Shown here piece after piece: positions 1-8,239 of a stretch of 22,057 nucleotides of DNA (its first letter is position 1; each line of letters starts with the position of its first letter). The notes under the pieces are model-generated. The model did no database searches and was not told where the DNA came from. It worked only from the letters and a program-made list of their open reading frames with translations. This DNA comes from Entophlyctis helioformis. Lineage: Eukaryota > Chytridiomycota > Chytridiomycetes > Chytridiales > Chytriomycetaceae. Position numbers and translations under genes: made by a program. The stretch lies in NCBI GenBank assembly GCA_025526915.1, contig JAHLKH010000307.1, positions 1 to 22,057 of the forward strand, in the 5' to 3' direction.

Positions 1-756
1 GCTCTCGGGGCACTTGGCGTTGGCGGCTGCGAGAGCCGCGGCACCGTTGCCGCCAGTCTTGGAGATGTCGATCGAGCCAAAGTCGGCAGAGGCAGCAGCG
101 CCACCAGCAGCAGCGGCAGCGCCACCGTTACCGCCCTTCTTCTCCTTCTTGGCCTTCTTATCCTTCTTGGCGGCACGCTTCTCCTTCTTGCCCTTCTTGG
201 CCTTCTTCTCCTTCTTGCCCTTCTTCTCCTTCTTGCCGGCCTTGGCATCGCCCGCGTTGGCATCAGCAGCGTTGGCATCGCCAGCAGCCTTGTCGGCCTT
301 GGCCGCAGGAGCAGCGTTGTTGCCGCCACCGTTGCCGCCCGATCCGATAAAGAGCGACGTGTCGACGCCAGCACAGCGGGCGGTCACATCGCCGGTGTTC
401 TTGGCGACCTGCTTGGTGTTGAGCGCGAGCTGGTCGGCCTTGTTGTCCTTCTGGGCAGAGAGGAGCTGGCAGAAGTTCTTGAGCACCTTGTTGCGGTCCT
501 TCTGGCACTGGATCGCGGCCTTGGCAGCGCCAGACGCCTTGCCGACGGCAGGGTTGAAGAAGGTCAGCTCCGCGTTCTCGGCAACTGCGCCAATGTCCTT
601 GAGCTCCTTGGCAGAGAGGTTCTCCGAGCAGACCGACTTGGCGGCAGCGAGAGCAGCGTCGCCGTTGCCGTTGGTCTTGGAGATGTCGACCGAGGCAAAG
701 TCGGGAGCAGCGAGAGCCGAGGTGGCGAGGAGAGCGACGAGGATGGATGCGATCAT
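1..756 (-). CDS. Secreted lysine-rich protein with a repeated N-terminal domain (3' end outside window)
   Basis: Starts at ATG 756-754 and stays open to the window edge, giving 252 codons with no intron. Residues 1-16 form a classic signal peptide (MIASILVALLATSALA), with probable cleavage before APDF. A cysteine-containing domain of about 120 residues follows. It opens with an FASVDISKTNGNGDAALAAA stretch, then a Gly/Asn/Ala linker, then a Lys-rich segment of repeated KKEKK/KKAKK units at about residues 172-208. After a Gly/Ala linker the opening motif returns as FGSIDISKTGGNG, so a second copy of the domain probably begins at the window edge. Codon choice is strongly biased (Lys nearly always AAG, many C-ending codons), which suggests high expression. 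I recognise no family. It is probably exported or cell-surface; function unknown. Reading frame and secretion signal are well supported, the role is not. Confidence 0.85.
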   Translation of the reverse strand, partial: MIASILVALLATSALAAPDFASVDISKTNGNGDAALAAAKSVCSENLSAKELKDIGAVAENAELTFFNPAVGKASGAAKAAIQCQKDRNKVLKNFCQLLSAQKDNKADQLALNTKQVAKNTGDVTARCAGVDTSLFIGSGGNGGGNNAAPAAKADKAAGDANAADANAGDAKAGKKEKKGKKEKKAKKGKKEKRAAKKDKKAKKEKKGGNGGAAAAAGGAAASADFGSIDISKTGGNGAAALAAANAKCPES

Positions 757-865
757 GGTTGGTTGGTGGTTGTTGGTGGTTGGAAATATGTTCAGAGGGT
801 GGGTTTGTACACGAGACTGCAAGAGTGCTTGAGTTGGTTGATGGGGGATGAACGGGAGAGCAGCG

Positions 866-880
866 CTGCCTTTTGTAGCT
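866..880 (-). promoter_or_regulatory. Possible TATA-like element of the secreted-protein gene
   Basis: On the minus strand the sequence CTACAAAAGG lies about 115 bp upstream of the ATG at 756. It resembles a TATA box with one substitution, and a second similar CTACAAAGG lies near 990-1000. The leader just before the ATG is a run of CCAACCA-type repeats rich in A and C. No transcription start can be fixed from sequence alone. Confidence 0.25.
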
Positions 881-1696
881 GGATGCAGCCAAGGGATGCG
901 TAGGTACATACACGCACGCTCGGCATGCTTGCCGGGTGTTTCAAGGGTTTGTTTGTAGTGGCGCACTCTGCCCACCTGATGATGCAGGCGCCCCTTTGTA
1001 GGGTGTGCCAGTGACCGGCTGGAATGCGGGTACACGCCGTGAACGCGAACGCGAACGCGCCACAGTCCGCGTTTCAGATGTTGCTGCAGTGCCACTGGCA
1101 CCAGCCTCTCAGTGCCCGCGCACGCCCTTGGGACGAGTCAACAAAGCAGCGCTCCCTGACATATGCACAGATGATTGGACATATGCACGTATGCGTGCAT
1201 GGCTGCGTCATGGCTGCGTCATGGCTTCAATGATCCCTGCCGTCCCTCTCTCCCTCGTCCCTCGCTGGTTGTGATGTCAGCCAGCGGCACAGCAAGATCG
1301 GATTGCTTTGCATCAGCTCCTTGCTCAGTGGTTCGGCTGCAGAACCTGTGCGCTTGTCCACGATAAAAGCCACACTGCCAGAAGTCTGTACCGTCAACAG
1401 GCTGAAGGAACAGCGCCAAACCCAAGCGGCATGCGATGTGTGACTGCTGCCGCCAGTTGCTCTCGCTCAGTCTCGCACAGTCTCTCGGTCGACAGCGGCA
1501 ATCGCCAGCTTGATCTATGCGATAAAACATCTTACAGAAAGAATGTGTTCAAGACATTGCATTTGTGGAAGAAAACGAGAGCCGTAATGGAGTGGGTGTG
1601 TGACGAAGATCAGACAGAGAAACCGTGACTAAACCAGAGAATACAAAGCAACTGCCAGCCGAGGAATGGCGGCGACCGCCAAGAGGGAAAAAGAGC

Positions 1697-1697
<1 letters not shown>
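881..1697. other. Intergenic stretch without a recognisable gene
   Basis: Open frames here are short and repeat-driven, and none resembles a known protein on either strand. Visible features are a short tandem (GAACGC)n at about 1039-1056 and a duplicated GGCTGCGTCAT at about 1200-1222. The stretch separates the 5' end of the secreted-protein gene from the 3' end of the ankyrin gene, so it holds the promoter of the former and the 3' flank of the latter. I see no tRNA or other structured RNA. Confidence 0.6.

Positions 1698-1700
<3 letters not shown>

Positions 1701-1762
<62 letters not shown>
1701..1762. repeat. (GA)31 dinucleotide microsatellite
   Basis: An uninterrupted run of 31 GA units. 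It lies about 30 bp past the stop codon of the ankyrin gene, so it would be read as a CU tract in that gene's 3' UTR. Apparent Arg-Glu or Ser-Leu proteins here are translations of the repeat. Confidence 0.97.
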
Positions 1763-1769
<7 letters not shown>

Positions 1770-1794
1770 GCAAAGCACGACGCGTACCACCCGA

Positions 1795-4700
1795 CTAGCT
1801 TTTGCTGTCCTTGCTCTTGCCACCAAACAGCTTCCGCTTGCCAGACTTGCTGCCCAGCTTGGGCGATGTGGAGCCATCACCAGCGTCCACGCCATTGGTC
1901 TCGACAACTGCCGTCATGCTGTTGGTGCTGCCTGTCGTGCCAGCAAGACTGCTGTTGGACAGAATGTCGCCCGATCCGGTCGAGGATGATGATGCCACAC
2001 CAGCGCTGCCATTGACGGCAGCAGTAGCCGCAGCTGCGGCTGCAGACGACGACGAGGCGCTGCTGCCGCGGCTCAGAAACGGGAACCCTCCAAACTTGTC
2101 GCTGCCCTTGCGCTTGGCAGGCGTATCGCCCGAGGCTCCTGCCGGTCCTGTCGCGGCGCTCTTGGACGTCTTTCGGCCATCCTTGCTGCTGCTGCCCTGC
2201 CCCATCATGGCACCAGCAGCCGCAGACACGGCAGACGATCCCGACGCAAGAATGCCGGCCGACGACTTGCTGGGCTCAGTGACCTGGATGATCTTCATCA
2301 TGCTCGAGATCGAGTCCTCCTTGCGCTTGATGAACGCCTCGTCCACCAGCCGGTCAAAGTAGATGGTCATCTCGTCCTCGGAGAAGCCCATGCGGCGGGC
2401 AACGTCCATGGGGGTCTCGGACGTGTTCGATGTCTTTGCATTGCGGTCGGCGCCCTTCTTGAGCAGGTACTGCACCACGTCCTTGCGGCAAAAGGACACG
2501 GCCTCGTGGAGCGCCGTCCAGTCGTTCTGTCCCCGAGCATTGACGTCGACCTTGGAGAGCACCATGGCGATGATCTGGTCGAGCTTGCCTGCGCGCGCAG
2601 CCAAATGGAGCGCCGTGGAGCCTGAGCTGTCGCGCTGCATCATGTTGGCGCCGCATTTGATGAGATACAGCGTCACCTCGACATCATGCTGGACGAGGAA
2701 CATAAAGTGGCAGGCAGCAAGAGCGCGCGGATCTGTCCTGGGCAGCAGATACTTGACGACCTCCTTGTGGCCAGAGAGGGCAGCCAGCTCGAGCGGAAGC
2801 AGTGCCTTTTCAGCAATAAACTCTGGCGAGAATCGCACAGGCTGCTTATCGCCGTACTGCTTGAAGCCGCTGCTAAAGTCGCTTGCGTTCACAGGCTCGA
2901 CACGCATCACCGAATTGCGCTGTTGTCGTGTTGTGGACGCGACGGGGTCTGCAGAAAAGTGTCGTCCGCCGTGCGTCTTGAGGCTGCGGAGCAAAAAGTA
3001 GTACGACAGGGGCAGGGGCACACTTGGATTTGCGCCGTTCTCAAACAACAGTTGGACCGTCTGGAGATTACCCTTGCATGCCGCGAGTACGAGCGGCGTG
3101 ATGCGGTACCAGCTGGCGTTGAGGTTTGGCCGCAGCTTGAGCATGGCCTTTATCAGGTTGTCAAGGCCAAAGGCGACAGCGAGGATAAAGTACGACGGAA
3201 AGATAAACTTGGTGGGGTCCAGAGTGGAGGCGCCAAAGATGGGTGCATTGATGTTGAACGGGAAGCCCTTGTCCATGAGAAGCAGGCAGACGGGCTCCAG
3301 CCGGTTTGCGAGGGCATACAGGAAGACTTTGTTGGACTCGTGCATACGCTTCTTCTTGAGCGAGTTTGGCGAGAGCTCGTTGATGAGGGCACACGAGTAG
3401 CCGACCCGCCGATCGTGGATGGCAAGCATCAGGCAGTGCATCATGCCAGCGCGAGTCTTTTTCTTCTTCTTGGGCCGGAGCAGCGCATTGAGTTTGCTGA
3501 GCGCCGCTGATCGCTTGCTGACCTTTTCTTTCCTCTCGGCCGCTGAAGCAACATCCAGATGCAGACGGATACATCCAGGGTGTGCACAGTTGGTTTCCGC
3601 AACGAGCAGGCACATGGAAGAGTCAGCCCATATGAACGAATGCAGGCGAATGCACACTCAAGGCTTGCAGGCTAGGCGACTGCACCTTTCTTGTTCTTGT
3701 CTGGGTCAAAGGACATTTCGTCTGCCGCAATGACGCCGAGATTGGTACCCTCGCTCTGCTTGACGTGCAGCGCGTACAGGATATGCCGCTCGCGCTTGGG
3801 ATGGATGTCCGTTCTTCGAAAGTACGCAAACGACACGGCGTCGCTGAGCGGCAGGCCGACTCTGGACTCGAGCAGCGAGCTGGTGTCGGCGTTTGCGTTG
3901 GCGGGACTGGAGCCGGGAGACGTTCCCGGGATGTAGCCACCTTGTGCGGCTGAGGAGCCATTGTCGGCGCGGTACGAGTCTGTGCGGGCGTGCATGGCGC
4001 CGCCACCGCCACTAGCCACCAGCAGGCTGCTGCGCGTGCCGCCGATGCTGGGGCTGGGGCTGATGGACGGGCTGGCAATGCTGCTGCTGCCCAGGCTGCT
4101 CGAGCTGGTGCTCGCGCTGATTCCGGACGAGGCCGAGCCGGATGGGGTGAGCATGATCGTAGGTGCTCCGCTGCCGTTGCTGTTGCTGTTGCTGCTCATG
4201 ATAGGCTTGACACCCGTGACGGCGGCAGTCGGGCTTGGAAGGGAAGCAGACGAGAGCGACGGCAGGCTTTTGGTCTCGGGCACGGAGTGGAGGGCAGCGC
4301 CTGCGGGATGATTGAGGGCGGCGCTGGAGGAAGCGGGGCTAGCGGCCGAGGCAGATGCAGAGGCGGCGGTCGCGGCAGCGGTGGACGAGCCTGGACGCTG
4401 GCCGACGGTGTTGCTGCGGTTTCTGCTGACGCTGCGGGCAAGCGGCGCGGCACCAGGGCTGGCGAGGTGCTCTGCGGACGACGACGACGACGAGGAGGAC
4501 GAGGGCGAGGAAGACGGCGGGGCCAACGAGGCGTGGAGCAGCGGCGCCGAGACGGGCGATAGCAGGGCAGGCGGGAGGTTGCCGCGGCTGGACGAGTGCT
4601 GAGGCGGCGTGAGGGCGGCCGAGGCAGCGGCAACGATAGCGGCGACGGCTGCGTTGTTGTGGACGGAAGAAAGCGGCGCGGATGCGGCGGATGCGCCAGA

Positions 4701-5099
4701 TTCGGGTGCGGGCGGCGCAGGCTGCTGTTGCTGCTGCTGCTGCGGTGCGTCCGCGGCGCCAGCGGTGCCCGATGCGCCTGCCGACGCCACAGACGACGGC
4801 GTCTGCGCGGGCACTGCAGCCGGCCCAGAGGGATCGGCCGCAGCCGCAGGCACTGCCGGCGACAACGACGCTGCGGGCGACGGTGCGGCCGGCGGCTGTG
4901 CCACCGCGGCCGTGGCGGCAGCAACAATCGACGCATCCACGGGCATCTCGGATCTGGGCGTGGTCTGGCTGGCTGCTGCTGCTGCTGCTGTTGACGATCC
5001 CGCTGCTGTACCTCCGCTGCTACTACTGCTGCTGCTGCTCATGCCAGCTGCCTCTGCCACGCTCTGGGCAACGGCAACAGTCGGCCCTCCTGTGCTCAT
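1795..5099 (-). CDS. Ankyrin-repeat protein with a long low-complexity N-terminal half
   Basis: Two exons: 5099-3686 and 3542-1795, 1,053 residues. The 143-nt intron starts GTGCAG, has a CTGAC branch-like site and ends GCTTCAG. Splicing keeps the frame (AAG AAA G|CG GCC) and removes a TAG at 3674-3672. Residues 1 to about 420 are low-complexity Ser/Ala/Pro with Ser, Ala and Gln runs. A conserved-looking segment follows (FAYFRRTDIHPKRERHILYA), then a basic stretch (LLRPKKKKKTR). The second half holds ankyrin repeats, including ITPLVLAACKGNLQTVQLL, GSTALHLAARAGKLDQI and DWTALHEAVSFCRKDVVQYL. The tail is Ala/Ser-rich and ends in basic residues. Likely a cytoplasmic or nuclear binding scaffold; partner unknown. 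ATG 5099 is the first ATG in frame, since the frame is open upstream without one. A CCAAT box lies at 5143-5147. Confidence 0.9.
3543..3685 (-). other. Intron joining the two halves of the ankyrin gene
   Basis: Donor AAAG|GTGCAG, branch-like GGCTGAC, acceptor TTGCTTCAG|CGG. Phase 1 is kept on both sides. Without this intron the locus would be split into a 475-residue Ser/Ala-rich protein and a separate ankyrin protein whose first 39 residues would be intron translation. Confidence 0.8.
4720..5045. repeat. CAG/GCT-type trinucleotide tracts inside the ankyrin gene
   Basis: Several short runs of CTG/GCT/GCG triplets, for example at 4722-4742 (a Gln run in the protein) and at 4972-4992 and 5018-5040 (Ala and Ser runs). 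They produce homopolymer tracts on the minus strand and spurious Cys-, Leu- and Ala-rich frames on the plus strand. Such tracts are prone to length change. Confidence 0.75.
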
Positions 5100-5223
5100 T
5101 CTGACGATGCTGCTGCCAATGCTGCCGGCAACTGCAAAAGGACCAATCGGGAATTGGGGATGAGGAGGGGCTGCTTTGTGTGGTTCTTTGGCGGCATCAA
5201 CAATGCATCGGCAATCCCAACAC

Positions 5224-6922
5224 TCATGGCCACGGTGCTGCCGACTGCTGAAGCACGGCTAGCGCCAGATACTCGCAATGCGATGACATCCGCGCCTCGC
5301 TCGACATGCCGCGCGCTGTTCCCAGCTGCTGCACCAGCTGCACGAGCTCGCACTTGGGATCTGCATTTGTGCCCGCGCCCGTGTCTCCGCGTCCCTTCCC
5401 GCGACGCGCTCCTTTCCACTGCGGTGCGTGTTCCATGAGGCATCGCATCATTTCAAACACGACTATTGGCAACCGCCCTTGCCCTTGCTTGTGTGATCCC
5501 TCGGACACCCAGCGACGAACAAGCGCCGCGATATTGTCAAAGCACGATCTCGCCAGCAGGGGATGCTGTTCGCACAGCCCCACAATCACCCTGTGGATCG
5601 CCAGCTCGTCGGTCGTTCGGAACGCGATGCTTTCTTCTGGCGCCTGCAGAGTCTCGTCACGACCTTGGTCGGCTTGTTGGCCTTCTTGCTCTTCCAAACA
5701 GACTGCCGCCAATGGCACTTTAATGTGCCCGACTTGCATTGCGCGTCGCTCGTCCAATGCCGCTCCATCAACAAGCATATCGACAAGACCGCCTATGGTA
5801 TCCACCATCACGTCCACAATCGCTTCGCTCTGCGCTTCAGTCAAAATGCCGCCCTGGCCGCATGCAAGGTCTAGCCAAGTGTTAGTTGCCATTCTTCTCA
5901 TTGTGAGCGCAGACCAGCGCGATCCAGAACATACCGAGAGCCGTTTTACAGTGTGCCTGAAGCATGCCCATCAGCTTGCACGTCTCATCCAGCCATTTGC
6001 CGTAGGTGGCATTGGACGACCCAGTAATGTCGCTAGCAGCAAGCTCGAGCCGCTCTTTGAGGATCGCCGTCAACTGCGGCATGAGCTGCGTCGTGCACCG
6101 CACCACACTCGCTCCATAGTCTGCAGCCGACCCCACGTGGGCAGGCTGATCTGCTGATGCGGACAGGATCGTCTCTTCGTACCGCTTGCAGATCTCGACA
6201 AACTCGAGCTGCTTGACCAGCGATGGAGATAGCCCGAGTGATGAGGCGACTTGTTGTGCACCAAACGTATCAGCGTCAAACCTGGCGGGTGTTGCTATCG
6301 CCAGTGCCGCATGAAATGTCCACCTTTCCATGTGCACAGATACGACTTGCGAAGGACGGTCTTCTTTCGGGCCTTGCCTGCCCCCTGATCGTCGCCGCCA
6401 GCCACTCGCTTGTTGAGTAGTTTGATCTCTGCACCGTTGTGTGCATGCGTGAGATATTGCTGATCAGTGGCCAGCAGGCGAGTGAGACAGCCTACCGAGC
6501 CGAGCTGTGAGAAGCTCTTGCTGCAACATAGACTCGACAGTGTCCTTGGACGCACATAGGGCGGCCGTGTCGTCCAGCACTAGCCTGCTTGGCTGCTGCA
6601 CCTGGCCGACTCGTGTCTCACACTCGGCAGCGGGCTGATCGGTCTGGGCGGTGCTGTCACTGGAGTCTGTTGGACGGCTCGATGGACGGCCGCACAGGCA
6701 GTCGCGCAGCTGCCGTGGCAGGGCCGAGCCTGCAATGAGACAAATGTGTGCGTATCGTGTCTCTGCACACACCGTGCGGCCCGAGCTGGCGGTGTGGAGC
6801 GCATACAGGCACGTCGCAAGCCGCACATCTTCGGCAGTCACAAGCGTCGGTGGGCAGTCTGCTGCCTGTTCGGCTGGTTGCTCTGCTGCGCGTGTTGCTG
6901 GCGCCATAGTCAATGCAGCCAT
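5224..6922 (-). CDS. Conserved-looking helical protein of unknown function (four exons)
   Basis: Exons 6922-6496, 6428-6344, 6281-5935 and 5870-5224 join in frame to 501 residues. Introns are 67, 62 and 64 nt: GTAGGC...GTGCAG, GTATCT...GCCAG, and GTATGT...CTAACACTTGGCTAG with a textbook branch point. The start at ATG 6922 (MAALTMAPATRAAEQ) lies 117 bp past the UBE2S stop, so both genes run in tandem on this strand. The product looks globular and mostly helical, with segments such as DDTAALCASKDTVESMLQQE, LSPSLVKQLEFVEICKRYEE and EAQSEAIVDVMVDTIGGLVD, then an acidic, Gln/Glu-rich linker. No signal peptide, membrane segment or catalytic motif is visible, and I do not recognise the family. Phase agreement across all three introns supports the model. 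Confidence 0.72.
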
Positions 6923-7039
6923 GGGACACGCGACGTGCGCGGCGGTCTTGCAGCAAACAGTTTCGGCTCAACGCCGCAGATTCATTACAAGCACGCAACG
7001 CTTTCCGTCTCTGGCGTGTGTCTGGCGTGTTTCTGGCAA

Positions 7040-8149
7040 TCACAGCCGCCGCATGGTGCGTCGCTTGTCGGGCACGACCTTTGATGATGGCCCAGATCCA
7101 GCCGCAGCAACCTCACCGGCACCGCGCTTCTTTGACGCGGCAGCAGCAGCAGCAGCGGCCGTTGAAGCACCAGAAAGAGGGCCCGCTTTGGCCGACTCTG
7201 CGGCAGTGCCCTCTGCAGCTGGAGACGTGCCATCCATCTTGCCGTTTGATTGCTCCACATGTGGGCCAGCAGCTGATGGCGTTGCTGCTGTGGGCTTATC
7301 CGCGACAGTCTCGCGTCTCGTAAACTGGACGAGCTTGTTCTGTGCATGGATGCTGGTGATGAGCCTGGCATGCTTGGCGAAGGCTGCATAATCCTCAAGC
7401 AGCATGCGTCCGGCTTCCTCGTTCAATGCAGACTCTGGGTTGGGCACAATCAGCAGGCATTTGATGGTCTGCCCATGGGTCAGACCATGACCGAGCAGCA
7501 GCCTCCACAAAGGGCCGGGGCTCGCTCACCAGCAGAATGTGTTTGATGCCCAGATCGCTCTTCCAGTCCTTCTTGAGAGTGCTGACACAGATCTCGCCAT
7601 TCTCGGCGACATTGGGATGGAAGATCTTGGTCGTGAAGTATCCTGGTGTCGAGGCGGTCAGCGCCTGCCGAGTACCGGGCATTCAAGCCCATGTCTGCCT
7701 ACCCTTTGGCGGTGCCTGTGGAAAGTCGCCTCCGAGGACAAGCCGGACTCGGAAGCATCCCGTTTCGTAGGGCGTTCCTGATCCACACACACCACCTGTG
7801 TCAGCATCTGCCAGGCCAGTACCGACTGGCTTGCCGACCCACCGACAGGGCCCTGGATCCATGCCTGCACATTGAGGACATTCTCCTCGTCTTGGATGAG
7901 CAGAATGCCCTCTGGCGGATCCGCACGCACCTGGGCCAGCTCTGCTGCTGCGTTAGACTCGTCAAGCATGAACGGGTCGCTCTTGGGTCCAGCGGCACTA
8001 ACCCCGGACAAGCTGCTTGAGCGCAGCAGGCGCAATGCTCTCGAGGGCAGCCTGCCATGCAGATGCACGAGTGGTCAATGCACAGCCCTGGCACACACTT
8101 GGCACAGTCCTCGCTCAGCCTTGGCAACACGGCTCGCCCAACTTGCCAT
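7040..8149 (-). CDS. UBE2S: Ubiquitin-conjugating enzyme E2 S (APC/C chain-elongating E2)
   Basis: Six exons: 8149-8099, 8051-8003, 7941-7843, 7777-7703, 7642-7530 and 7468-7040, 271 residues; introns 47-65 nt. The UBC fold is complete. The order is [12 protein letters not shown], then [20 protein letters not shown], then [20 protein letters not shown] (HPN motif plus catalytic Cys in GEIC), then [20 protein letters not shown], a signature shared with animal UBE2S. An Ala/Ser-rich linker and a basic tail follow. The last residues are RRTMRRL, matching the C-terminal LRRL-type peptide with which UBE2S docks on the anaphase-promoting complex. UBE2S extends K11-linked ubiquitin chains on mitotic substrates. 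Exons 2-6 are firm. Exon 1 (17 codons) rests on phase only and could be wrong. Confidence 0.95.
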
Positions 8150-8239
8150 CTCGTCCAGATTCAGCCGAGCGCGAGGAGATTGTTGCAAAACAGTATTCAC
8201 GACGTATCCTCAACGAACAAACACAACCCAGACAGAAGC
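8150..8239. promoter_or_regulatory. Shared divergent promoter between UBE2S and IFT54
   Basis: Only about 90 bp separates the predicted ATG of UBE2S (minus, 8149) from the ATG of IFT54 (plus, 8240), so both must be driven from this interval or from within the first exons. No TATA box is apparent. A GGCAAC half-site of the kind bound by RFX factors lies nearby at 8123-8128, inside the predicted first exon of UBE2S. Confidence 0.6.

Noticed and set aside
14..832. Long plus-strand open frame rich in Ala, Pro, Phe and Leu
   Set aside because: It is the antisense of the secreted Lys-rich gene; the Phe/Leu runs are the complement of AAG codons. It uses a TTG start and has no family resemblance.
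263..913. Minus-strand open frame of 216 residues
   Set aside because: It overlaps the secreted-protein gene in a different frame and reads as Arg/Gln/Cys-rich shadow sequence. The signal-peptide frame is clearly the real one.
1666..1989. Arg-Glu and Ser-Leu repeat proteins
   Set aside because: They are translations of the GA microsatellite and of the antisense end of the ankyrin gene.
2686..3510. 274-residue plus-strand frame
   Set aside because: Antisense shadow of the ankyrin repeats. It has no start context, domain or splice logic of its own.
4196..4936. Arg/Pro-rich minus-strand frame
   Set aside because: Out-of-frame reading of the Ser/Ala-rich half of the ankyrin protein.
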